A stretch of DNA of 9,002 nucleotides from Deltaproteobacteria bacterium (GTDB lineage: Bacteria; Desulfobacterota; GWC2-55-46; JADFVP01), in the NCBI GenBank assembly GCA_024275855.1, contig JAJRYL010000404.1, positions 1-9,002 of the forward strand, in the 5' to 3' direction. Position 1 is the stretch's first letter. Each line of letters begins with the position of its first letter. The notes under the pieces are model-generated. The model had not been told where the DNA came from. It did not search any database and worked only from the letters and a program-made list of their open reading frames with translations. The position numbers and the translations under genes are program-made. Positions 1 to 5,924 of this stretch are shown in pieces.

Positions 1-28
1 CAGTAAGCTGAATCTCTTATGTTAAAAA

Positions 29-50
29 TGAATATTTACTTGACTATTCA
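29..50. promoter_or_regulatory. Candidate TetR-family operator (inverted repeat) upstream of the regulator gene
   Basis: An inverted repeat with perfect 6-bp outer arms, TGAATA (29-34) and TATTCA (45-50), is separated by 10 bp. Some inner positions are also symmetric, giving a 22-bp palindrome-like site. It overlaps the candidate -35 hexamer of the promoter just upstream of the regulator gene. A tandem 7-bp repeat, ATTCACA twice (46-52 and 53-59), follows at once. TetR-family dimers usually bind palindromes of this size in their own promoters, so autoregulation is a reasonable inference. The region is AT-rich and chance symmetry is possible. Confidence 0.35.
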
Positions 51-68
51 CAATTCACATGATAGGTT
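40..68 (+). promoter_or_regulatory. Possible sigma70-like promoter for the TetR-RND operon
   Basis: TTGACT at 40-45 is a good -35 match. At 17 bp spacing the -10 position holds TAGGTT (63-68), which is poor, so the promoter may be weak or activator-dependent. It would also leave a very short leader before the ATG at 75. The -35 call is better supported than the -10. The site overlaps the candidate operator. Confidence 0.35.
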
Positions 69-74
69 CAACAC

Positions 75-680
75 ATGAAAAATAAGAAAGAGCGAATTAA
101 AGAAGAGATACTCAACGCAGCGGCCAAACGCTTCGGCTACTACGGCTACTCCAAGACAACGATGGCCGAAATAGCCAAAGACTGCTCAATGTCCGCGGCA
201 AACCTCTACAGGTACTTCCGCGACAAGTCCGCCATAGGAACAAAAATCGCCCAGAGATGTTTTGGGCGGGTGTGCGAGCTTTTGCAGACGGTTGCCTCAG
301 ACCCGGCCCTTACTGCGGAGCAAAAAGTAAAAGAGTACATACTTACCACTGTGCGGTACAACTTCAAAGAGTTCAAAGACAGCCCGGAGATAATGGAGCT
401 TGTCGAGCATGTCTGCAAGGAAGGCGCCGAGCAGATAAATAGCCACAGGAATGAGAGCGTCGCAATACTCATCGCTATTCTGGCCGAAGGGGTAAAGAGC
501 GGTGAGTTTGAGATTGAAGACCTCGAAGAGACGGCGGTCTCGATCCGAATCGCCACACTCGTCTTTCACGCTACCCCTCTGTTTCTTATGTTTAAAAATC
601 ACTGCACGACGGAAGACGAAATGGCAAGAATGGCGGAACAGGTCGCCGAGCTGATATTCAAGGGAATCAGGAAAGGGTAA
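75..680 (+). CDS. TetR/AcrR-family transcriptional regulator
   Basis: This 201-residue protein has the size and layout of a TetR-family repressor. Residues ~8-54 form the N-terminal three-helix DNA-binding domain. The recognisable helix-turn-helix core runs from YGYSKTTMAEIA (23-34) through CSMSAANLYRYFRDKSAI (37-54), with the family's typical 'LYRYFRDK' recognition-helix end. The rest is helical and divergent, as expected of the ligand-binding and dimerisation domain. The start at 75 has only a weak AGG at 64-66 before it, but the helix-turn-helix begins right after the N-terminus and no better start exists. The stop lies 3 bp before the RND transporter start, so the two are almost certainly co-transcribed. 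It probably represses this transport operon and is released by a substrate-like ligand; the ligand cannot be predicted. The family call is firm and the target is inferred from position. Confidence 0.93.
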   Translation: MKNKKERIKEEILNAAAKRFGYYGYSKTTMAEIAKDCSMSAANLYRYFRDKSAIGTKIAQRCFGRVCELLQTVASDPALTAEQKVKEYILTTVRYNFKEFKDSPEIMELVEHVCKEGAEQINSHRNESVAILIAILAEGVKSGEFEIEDLEETAVSIRIATLVFHATPLFLMFKNHCTTEDEMARMAEQVAELIFKGIRKG

Positions 681-683
681 TCG

Positions 684-2972
684 ATGAGATACGCCGAGAC
701 GGTTATACGCTTCAGGTGGCTGGTGCTGCTCTTTACCCTCGCCGCCGTTATAGGGACCGGTTACGGTATGGGCAAGCTCGGTTTCGAGAGTGATGACAGG
801 ATATTCTTCTCTTCTGACAACCCGCAGCTTTTAGCCCTTGAAGAGTTTGAAAATACCTATAACAAAGAGACGAACGTAATGATGGTGGTAGAGCCTAAAG
901 AGGGCGACATCTTTACCCCTTCGACTTTAAGCGCTATTGAGAAACTTACCGAGGATTCGTGGCAGATACCGTACTCAAGCAGAGTCGACTCTATTACCAA
1001 CTACCAGCATACGGAGGTCGAAGAGGACGACCTCATTGTCGGAGACCTTGTAACAGGAGCAGAGGCGTACAGCGCAAAAGAGCTGGACAGGGCGCGAAAG
1101 ATAGCGCTCGGGGAACCGATGCTGGTCAACAGGCTTATCTCCCCCGACGGCAGTATGACCGTGATAGTAACGACTGTATTAAAACCCGAAGGGAAAGACG
1201 TAATAGTGGAGGTAGCTACCTACGCCCGCAAGCTGGCAGAGCGGTTCAAAGACGAACACCCCGACCTTAACCTCTACGTTACAGGCGCTATTCCGTTCGA
1301 TATGGCCTTTACGGAGGTTAGCCAGCAGGATATGTCGAGCCTGATTCCGGCGATGTTTTTAGTGCTTGTAATAGGTATATACATCTTTATCCGTTCTATT
1401 GCCGGCACCTTTGCCACGGTGCTGGTAATCATATTCGCTACAATAGCCGCAATGGGCCTTGCCGGATGGTACGGCATAAGCATAACCGCGCCTACGGGCA
1501 TGGCGCCGATTATAATCCTTACCATAGCCGTTGCCGACTCCGTGCACATACTGACCACAATGATTCAGGAGATGCACAAGGGCCGGACAAAACACGAGGC
1601 CATAATAGAGTCTATGCGTATAAACCTTATGCCGGTCTTTCTTACAAGCGTTACCACGGCAATAGGTTTTCTCTCTATGAACTTCTCCGACGCGCCTCCA
1701 TTCAGAGACCTCGGCAATATTGCCGCAACAGGGGTAGTCGCCGCCTTTCTCTTCTCTGTGCTGCTGCTTCCGGCGCTCGTATCCATACTTCCGGTACGGG
1801 TCTCCAAACGCGCAATAACAACAGCCGACAATACCTTTACCGCCCGGCTCGGAGAGTTCGTTATAAGAAACAAAAGGGTGCTCTTCTTCGGCATGAGCGC
1901 GCTGATAATAGTAACAGGACTCGGCATACTGAAACTCGAACTCGACGACAAGTTCCGCGAGGACTTTGACGAAAGATACGCGATACGTACCGACTCCGAC
2001 TACGTCGCCGATAAGTTTTTAGGCATGGACGCTATTGAAATATCGCTGCCGGCGGGGTCTGCAAACGGCATAAACGAACCGGCGTACCTGAAAAAGGTCG
2101 AAGAGTTCGCTAACCACATGCGCGCCGCTAAGGGCATTGTGCATGTATACGCGATAACCGATATTGTAAAAAAACTGAACAAAACAATGCACAACGACGA
2201 CCCGGCGTACTACACCATTCCCGAAAGCAGAGAGCTTGTCGCTCAGTACATGCTGCTCTACGAGATGTCCCTGCCCTTCGGGCTCGATCTTAACAGTACG
2301 CAAAATATCGACAAGTCGGCGTCACGCATCACCATCTCGCTAAAAGATATGAGCACCGCCGAGATGAGGCGGATGGAGAGAGACATTGTTGTATGGCTGA
2401 AGAGCAACAGCCCGGAGATATACTCCTACCCTACGGGTATCTCGCTTATGTTCGCCCATATATCGGAGCGCAACATTCACGGCATGCTTACAGGTTCGGC
2501 AATAGCGCTGCTGTTAATATCGGGCATACTGATACTTGCGCTGCGCTCGGTAAAAATCGGCCTTATAAGCCTTATACCCAACCTCTTTCCGGCCTTTATG
2601 GCCTTCGGGCTGTGGGGGTATACCTACGGCAGGGTCGGGCTCGCGGTCTCTATAGTCTCGGTAATCAGCTTGGGCATTGTAGTTGACGATACCGTTCATT
2701 TTTTAAGCAAATACCTGCGGGCTAAAAGGGAGCACGGCATGAGCACGGAGGACGCCGTGCGGTATACCTTCAAGACGGTCGGCAAGGCGATCATAACAAC
2801 CTCCGTCGTGCTGACCGCCGGTTTCCTCGTTCTTACCCTCTCTGGCTTCAGGGTAAACATGTCGATGGGGCTGCTTACCGCCTTTGCGATCACCTTCGCC
2901 CTCTTTGCCGACCTCTTCTTTCTTCCGCCGATACTCATGTGGTTTGAAAAAGAGAAGAGCCCTAACGGATAG
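684..2972 (+). CDS. RND-superfamily (MMPL/HpnN-like) inner-membrane transporter
   Basis: This 762-residue protein has the duplicated RND layout in its shorter MMPL/HpnN-like form. There is one N-terminal membrane helix (~12-32), a periplasmic domain (~35-218) and five helices (~219-372). A second helix follows at ~398-417, then another periplasmic domain (~420-595) and five more helices (~600-755). The fourth helix of each half carries the conserved acidic residue expected for proton coupling: D285 in IAVADSVHIL, and D668/D669 in GIVVDDTVHFL. At about 760 residues it is shorter than AcrB-type pumps (~1,040), and no membrane-fusion partner is nearby. MMPL/HpnN relatives mostly move lipids or hydrophobic metabolites rather than act as broad drug pumps. 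The gene follows the TetR gene by 3 bp and precedes a LolA-like gene, supporting lipid or hydrophobe trafficking from the inner membrane to the periplasm. The substrate is unknown. Confidence 0.92.
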   Translation: MRYAETVIRFRWLVLLFTLAAVIGTGYGMGKLGFESDDRIFFSSDNPQLLALEEFENTYNKETNVMMVVEPKEGDIFTPSTLSAIEKLTEDSWQIPYSSRVDSITNYQHTEVEEDDLIVGDLVTGAEAYSAKELDRARKIALGEPMLVNRLISPDGSMTVIVTTVLKPEGKDVIVEVATYARKLAERFKDEHPDLNLYVTGAIPFDMAFTEVSQQDMSSLIPAMFLVLVIGIYIFIRSIAGTFATVLVIIFATIAAMGLAGWYGISITAPTGMAPIIILTIAVADSVHILTTMIQEMHKGRTKHEAIIESMRINLMPVFLTSVTTAIGFLSMNFSDAPPFRDLGNIAATGVVAAFLFSVLLLPALVSILPVRVSKRAITTADNTFTARLGEFVIRNKRVLFFGMSALIIVTGLGILKLELDDKFREDFDERYAIRTDSDYVADKFLGMDAIEISLPAGSANGINEPAYLKKVEEFANHMRAAKGIVHVYAITDIVKKLNKTMHNDDPAYYTIPESRELVAQYMLLYEMSLPFGLDLNSTQNIDKSASRITISLKDMSTAEMRRMERDIVVWLKSNSPEIYSYPTGISLMFAHISERNIHGMLTGSAIALLLISGILILALRSVKIGLISLIPNLFPAFMAFGLWGYTYGRVGLAVSIVSVISLGIVVDDTVHFLSKYLRAKREHGMSTEDAVRYTFKTVGKAIITTSVVLTAGFLVLTLSGFRVNMSMGLLTAFAITFALFADLFFLPPILMWFEKEKSPNG

Positions 2973-3068
2973 AGGCTTTTATAGCCACAACTGACAGGAA
3001 CAGTACTTTGGGAATACCAGAATTATCCGGGGATTCATACGACCTGCAAACCCGTATACAAGCTACTT

Positions 3069-3073
3069 AGGAG
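3069..3073 (+). promoter_or_regulatory. Ribosome binding site that favours the ATG at 3080
   Basis: AGGAG lies 6 nt before the ATG at 3080 but only 3 nt before an in-frame GTG at 3077. The spacing therefore favours ATG as the start. The remaining spacer after the RND gene (2973-3068) shows only a 4-bp hairpin (GGCT/AGCC at 2974-2986) and no convincing promoter or terminator, so read-through from the RND gene is likely. Confidence 0.7.
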
Positions 3074-3079
3074 ATAGTG

Positions 3080-3889
3080 ATGAAAAAGATTACTTCGCTT
3101 GCCGTGCTCGTCTTATTAGGCTTAACACTGCTTGGAAGCTCCGCCGCAAAGGCCGGAACAACCGCCATGACACCTGAAGAGAAGGGGCTTGCTATAGCAA
3201 TAGAGGCGGATAATAGAAACAACGGCTTCAGGGACGTAACGGCCAGAATGATAATGACGCTAAAGAACCGGCACAACCAGGAGAGCAACAGAAACCTTAG
3301 AGTAAAGACCCTTGAGGTGCCGGGAGACGGAGATAAATCGATCTCTATCTTCGACAATCCAAGAGACGTAAAGGGCACCGCCTTTCTGACCTTCTCTCAT
3401 AAGACGGGAGACGACGACCAGTGGCTCTACCTGCCTGCATTGAAACGGGTAAAGCGCATAAGCTCGTCTAATAAATCCGGCTCTTTTATGGGCAGCGAAT
3501 TCGCGTACGAAGATATTTCGAGCCAGGAGGTAGAGAAGTACACCTACAAGTACCTTAGAGACGAAGAGTACAACGGACAGGACTGCTTTGTAACGGAACT
3601 CGACCCCGTTAACCCCAAGTCCGGCTACTCAAGGCAGATAGTATGGCAGGACAAGTCCGAGTACAGAATACTTAAGGTCGAGTATTACGACAAAAGAAAC
3701 TCGCTTTTAAAGACGCTTACTATGAGCGGGTACAAGCTCTACCTCGGCAAGTTCTGGAGACCGGAAGAGATGTACATGGTCAACCACACCAACGGTAAAT
3801 CCACCCGCCTGTTATGGCAGGAGTACCGCTTCAGAACAGGGCTTAAGAGCAGGGACTTTACAAAAAACGCGCTTAAGAGGGCACGCTGA
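3080..3889 (+). CDS. LolA-like periplasmic outer-membrane lipoprotein-sorting family protein
   Basis: This is a 269-residue secreted protein, counted from the ATG at 3080. It begins MKK and has a hydrophobic signal segment to about residue 20, with a likely signal peptidase I site after AKA at ~23-25. No lipobox cysteine is visible. The mature part has the layout of the LolA-like 'outer membrane lipoprotein-sorting protein' family (PF17131-type). It contains an NNGFRDVTARMIMTL strand and a KSISIFDNPRDVKGTAFL segment. The hallmark DDDQWLYLPALKRVKRISS follows, then SGSFMGSEFAYEDIS. Family length is about 240-270 residues, so it looks complete. Such proteins have a hydrophobic cavity and accompany MMPL transporters in lipid or pigment export loci. 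By analogy it would carry hydrophobic cargo from the RND transporter toward the outer membrane. It is unlikely to be the housekeeping LolA, because the context is a transporter operon. Confidence 0.87.
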   Translation: MKKITSLAVLVLLGLTLLGSSAAKAGTTAMTPEEKGLAIAIEADNRNNGFRDVTARMIMTLKNRHNQESNRNLRVKTLEVPGDGDKSISIFDNPRDVKGTAFLTFSHKTGDDDQWLYLPALKRVKRISSSNKSGSFMGSEFAYEDISSQEVEKYTYKYLRDEEYNGQDCFVTELDPVNPKSGYSRQIVWQDKSEYRILKVEYYDKRNSLLKTLTMSGYKLYLGKFWRPEEMYMVNHTNGKSTRLLWQEYRFRTGLKSRDFTKNALKRAR

Positions 3890-4059
3890 CCCGAACGGCA
3901 AAGACACCTTCGATACTCGCCCCCCCCCTTTAAGAGCGCCCCCTGCCGGGCCGAGTCCGGGGTGGCTGTATTTGCTTGCAAGTGCTTGCAAGGCTTTGGC
4001 CAGGCTTCCGGCGGTCGCCTGTTCATCGACAGATAAAAGTCCGGTCTTTTAACGGCTAA
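3890..4059. other. Non-coding spacer with a C9 tract and a tandem 10-bp repeat
   Basis: I see no supportable gene here. The stretch holds a run of nine C (3920-3928), followed by a GC-rich segment with CCGG arms but no clear terminator because no T-run follows. TGCTTGCAAG then occurs twice in tandem (3973-3982 and 3983-3992), each copy containing the palindrome CTTGCAAG. A minus-strand open frame (3739-4026) crosses this spacer and the end of the LolA-like gene. It has no recognisable domain or membrane signal and is not annotated. The spacer ends at the left target duplication of the mobile element. Confidence 0.5.
3973..3992. repeat. Tandem duplicate of TGCTTGCAAG
   Basis: Two exact, directly adjacent copies of the 10-mer TGCTTGCAAG occupy this stretch. 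The inner octamer CTTGCAAG is its own reverse complement, so the two units could bind a symmetric protein or form small hairpins. No function is evident. Confidence 0.8.
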
Positions 4060-4086
4060 GGAAGGTCTGATTTATTCATACCTTCC
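4060..4086. repeat. MITE hairpin 1 (7-bp stem)
   Basis: GGAAGGT (4060-4066) and ACCTTCC (4080-4086) are exact reverse complements separated by a 13-nt loop. The left terminal repeat therefore folds on itself at the element boundary. Confidence 0.7.
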
Positions 4087-4087
4087 G

Positions 4088-4105
4088 CGACACAGGGAAG
4101 TGTCG
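4088..4105. repeat. MITE hairpin 2 (6-bp stem)
   Basis: CGACAC (4088-4093) pairs with GTGTCG (4100-4105) around the 6-nt loop AGGGAA. It begins 1 nt after hairpin 1. Confidence 0.7.
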
Positions 4106-4106
4106 T

Positions 4107-4137
4107 CATTTTCAATAACTGTAAGTTATTGAAAATG
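4107..4137. repeat. MITE hairpin 3 (14-bp perfect stem, 3-nt loop)
   Basis: CATTTTCAATAACT (4107-4120) and AGTTATTGAAAATG (4124-4137) are perfect reverse complements around the loop GTA. This is the strongest inverted repeat in the window. No T-run follows, so it is not a standard terminator. Confidence 0.9.
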
Positions 4138-4140
4138 TGA

Positions 4141-4170
4141 GAAAAAGAAAAATAGCACTTTTTCTTTTTC
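4141..4170. repeat. MITE hairpin 4 (12-bp A/T-rich stem)
   Basis: GAAAAAGAAAAA (4141-4152) pairs perfectly with TTTTTCTTTTTC (4159-4170) around the 6-nt loop TAGCAC. The purine arm and pyrimidine arm give strong strand asymmetry, and the pyrimidine arm would resemble a U-rich tract in a plus-strand transcript. Confidence 0.85.
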
Positions 4171-4204
4171 GTCTCTGAATAATTCAGGGACGGATTATTC
4201 AGAG
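4171..4204. repeat. MITE hairpin 5, two alternative pairings with the right end
   Basis: GTCTCTGAAT (4171-4180) pairs with ATTCAGGGAC (4182-4191) with one G.T wobble. Alternatively CTCTGAATAAT (4173-4183) pairs perfectly with ATTATTCAGAG (4194-4204), which is part of the right terminal repeat. The two folds exclude each other, which suggests an internal duplication of the terminal sequence. Confidence 0.75.
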
Positions 4205-4225
4205 GTTCCCTAAGTAAAATAACAG

Positions 4226-5482
4226 ATGACAAATAACTCTTTATTAGAATATCTGAAAGCGTTAATCAATATTCGAATACTTCTGTGCCTTCTCCTGCTC
4301 TTTGTTGCCACTTCGCCTGAAGAGGCGGACGCGAAAGGCGAGATCTCCGGTTACGCAGCCATCGAGGCCGACCTCTTTACACACACCCCGTTGCACGGTA
4401 CCCAGAAGCGACACGCTATGTCGCTAAGCGCCGGGCCGGAGTACTACAGGGCATGGAACGGGGGCAACGGCTCCTTTACGTTTGCGCCGTTCCTCAGGAT
4501 AGACAGCGCAGATAACGAGCGTACCCACTTCGATATTCGCGAACTCTTTCTCTTGTACGTCTACGACCGTTTCGAACTCGGTTTAGGTTTTAGAAAAATA
4601 TTCTGGGGAGTAACCGAGTCGCAGCACCTTGTAGATATAATAAATCAGACCGACGCCATAGAATCCATCGACGGGGAGGAGAAGCTCGGCCAACCAATGG
4701 TCAGTTTTACCGTACCGCTCGACTTTTTAGAGATTGCCGACCTCGGCACAGTAGAGCTTTACATCATGCCGTACTTTAGAGAGCGCACCTTCCCCGGTAA
4801 AAACGGCAGGCTGCGCGGAGAACTTATTGTAGATACGGATATGACGACTTACGGCTCCGACGCCGGACGCTACAATATAGACCTTGCGCTGCGCTGGAGC
4901 CGTTCTATCGGTGATTACGACTTAGCCCTGTCGTACTTTACGGGCACGGGGCGCGCGCCGACTCTTAAAATAGGTACGGACGGTAACGGCAATACCGTCT
5001 TAACGCCGCACTACGGACATATAGACAGAGCCGGGCTCGAAGCCCAGAAGGTACAGGGCGACTGGCTGCTGAAGTTGGAGGCGATACTTCAAAGCGCAGA
5101 GGGCAAGAGTTACGGGGCCTGGACAGGCGGGTTCGAGTACAGCCTGACCTCGATACTCGGTACCCACATGGATATAGGTCTTATAGGCGAATGGTCGCAC
5201 GATACCCGTGGAAGCAGCGCGGATACCGCGTTCGAAGACGACCTTATGTTCGGCCTGCGTTTAACGGTAAACGATTTAGGAAGCACGGACGCGCTGCTTG
5301 GAGTCGTACTCGATATCGACTCACCTGCGCGGTCGATCTTTCTGGAGTCTTCACGCAGGTACGGCGACCATCTGAGAATAAGGTTCGAGGCCAACCTCTT
5401 TCTCGATATTCCGGCAAACGACCTTCTCTTCGGGTTGCGCGACGACGATTTTGTAAAGATAGAGGCGGCGTACTGGTTTTAG
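4226..5482 (+). CDS. Predicted outer-membrane beta-barrel protein, unknown substrate
   Basis: The protein has 418 residues. A positively charged and hydrophobic segment, INIRILLCLLLLFVATSPEE (~14-33), acts as a signal peptide, with likely cleavage near ADAKG (~34-38). The mature part is rich in alternating hydrophobic/polar strands, short turns and aromatic residues (for example LFLLYVYDRFELGLGFRKIF and YNIDLALRWSRSIGDYDLAL). It ends in ...IEAAYWF, and a terminal aromatic residue is the usual Bam-recognition signature of outer-membrane barrels. The segment FWGVTESQHLVDIINQTDAIESI (~129-151) resembles proteins encoded beside MMPL and LolA-like genes, but I assign no named family. The start at 4226 is forced by an in-frame stop at 4220-4222, yet no Shine-Dalgarno sequence precedes it; AGAGG at 4201-4205 is 20 nt away. 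By context it is the outer-membrane part of the upstream RND/LolA-like module. Separate expression is possible because of the 336-bp gap. Confidence 0.85.
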   Translation: MTNNSLLEYLKALINIRILLCLLLLFVATSPEEADAKGEISGYAAIEADLFTHTPLHGTQKRHAMSLSAGPEYYRAWNGGNGSFTFAPFLRIDSADNERTHFDIRELFLLYVYDRFELGLGFRKIFWGVTESQHLVDIINQTDAIESIDGEEKLGQPMVSFTVPLDFLEIADLGTVELYIMPYFRERTFPGKNGRLRGELIVDTDMTTYGSDAGRYNIDLALRWSRSIGDYDLALSYFTGTGRAPTLKIGTDGNGNTVLTPHYGHIDRAGLEAQKVQGDWLLKLEAILQSAEGKSYGAWTGGFEYSLTSILGTHMDIGLIGEWSHDTRGSSADTAFEDDLMFGLRLTVNDLGSTDALLGVVLDIDSPARSIFLESSRRYGDHLRIRFEANLFLDIPANDLLFGLRDDDFVKIEAAYWF

Positions 5483-5527
5483 CTGTTGGGTCGAACGGTA
5501 TCGGCAAGGGCGACGTATCTATATAAC

Positions 5528-5553
5528 GTCTGTCTATATATAGATAGGCAGAC
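5528..5553. repeat. Inverted repeat / hairpin downstream of the barrel gene
   Basis: GTCTGTCTAT (5528-5537) pairs with ATAGGCAGAC (5544-5553), with one G.T wobble, around a 6-nt AT loop. It lies 46 bp after the barrel stop codon. A run of C rather than T follows, so it is not a canonical intrinsic terminator; it could stabilise the 3' end or be a protein-binding site. Confidence 0.6.
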
Positions 5554-5601
5554 CCCCCGTAAATGCTTAAAAGCAAGCAGAGTCCGCCCTCCGCCAGCCG
5601 G

Positions 5602-5630
5602 TTGACAAACGGGTTGTTCGGGTATAAATT
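5602..5630 (+). promoter_or_regulatory. Sigma70-like promoter for the glutaredoxin gene
   Basis: A perfect TTGACA (5602-5607) is followed by a TATAAATT block (5623-5630). The -10 can be read as TATAAA at 15 bp spacing or TAAATT at 17 bp spacing. Transcription would start near 5636, giving a leader of about 58 nt. It shows that the glutaredoxin is expressed separately from the upstream transport module. Confidence 0.65.
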
Positions 5631-5677
5631 TAAAGTATTGAAACGCAGGGTAATAGAAAGATCAAATCAAGCAAGAG

Positions 5678-5685
5678 AGGGAGGA
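5678..5685 (+). promoter_or_regulatory. Strong ribosome binding site of the glutaredoxin gene
   Basis: AGGGAGGA ends 8 nt before the ATG at 5694 and is the strongest Shine-Dalgarno match in this half of the window. It fixes the start codon and suggests high expression. Confidence 0.8.
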
Positions 5686-5693
5686 AAACGGAT

Positions 5694-5924
5694 ATGGCGC
5701 TGAAACTTTACCAGTTCGAGAGTTGCCCGTACTGCGCAAGGGTACGCGGAACACTTGGCGACAAAGGGCTTGAGTACGAAAAGATAGAGGTGCCCGTAGA
5801 TAGAGACGATAGAGACGAACTTGTAAAGGTATCCGGGCAGTTGAAGGTACCTGTGCTTGTAGACGGCGAAACCGTTATAAACGACTCCGCCGCTATTATC
5901 GACTACCTCAACGAAAAGTACTGA
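5694..5924 (+). CDS. Glutaredoxin-like thiol-disulfide oxidoreductase (CPYC)
   Basis: This 76-residue cytosolic protein has a thioredoxin fold and no signal peptide. The dithiol active site is C11-P12-Y13-C14, the classic glutaredoxin motif. The cis-proline loop is KVPVLVDGE, with P53. INDSAAIIDYL (62-72) matches the glutathione-binding strand and helix seen in glutaredoxins and N-terminal GST domains. It is slightly shorter than E. coli Grx3 (~82) but complete. It would reduce protein disulfides or mixed disulfides using glutathione. The convergent neighbour is glutathione synthase, and the stop codon lies inside that gene's 3' end (22-bp overlap), reinforcing the glutathione link. A GST-N-domain-only protein is the alternative reading, but the CPYC site favours an active glutaredoxin. 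Confidence 0.92.
   Translation: MALKLYQFESCPYCARVRGTLGDKGLEYEKIEVPVDRDDRDELVKVSGQLKVPVLVDGETVINDSAAIIDYLNEKY

Larger units (their letters stand above)
4060..4209. mobile_element. IS5-like miniature inverted-repeat transposable element (MITE), 150 bp
   Basis: The left end reads GGAAGGTCTGATTTATTC (4060-4077). The right end, read on the other strand from 4209, is GGAACCTCTGAATAATCC. They match at 13 of 18 positions, forming imperfect terminal inverted repeats. CTAA directly flanks both ends (4056-4059 and 4210-4213), which is a perfect 4-bp target duplication. IS5-group elements are known for ends starting GGAAGGT and for duplicating a YTAR target, and both traits match here. The element is too short for a transposase and has no open frame, so it must be non-autonomous and mobilised in trans by an IS5-type enzyme elsewhere. 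The interior is unusually AT-rich for this region and consists almost wholly of hairpins. It sits between the LolA-like and barrel genes and ends 16 bp before the barrel start codon. The IS5 assignment rests on remembered end sequences. Confidence 0.75.

Noticed and set aside
1466..1969. Plus-strand 167-codon open frame inside the RND gene
   Set aside because: Out-of-frame translation rich in Arg/His/Tyr without domain features; the RND frame is clearly the coding one.
3077..3079. GTG as start of the LolA-like gene
   Set aside because: Only 3 nt from the AGGAG motif; the ATG at 3080 has correct spacing and gives a standard MKK signal peptide.
3739..4026. 95-codon minus-strand open frame spanning the end of the LolA-like gene and the following spacer
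   Set aside because: No recognisable domain, signal or ribosome binding site; more than half lies antisense to a well-supported gene, and the rest is repeat-containing spacer.
4141..4170. A/T-rich hairpin as an intrinsic terminator
   Set aside because: The stem itself is the T-rich part and no GC-rich stem precedes a T-run; it fits better as part of the mobile element's repeat structure.
5191..5526. Plus-strand 111-codon open frame overlapping the 3' end of the barrel gene
   Set aside because: Arg-rich out-of-frame product with no motif; the barrel frame explains the sequence to its terminal aromatic residue.
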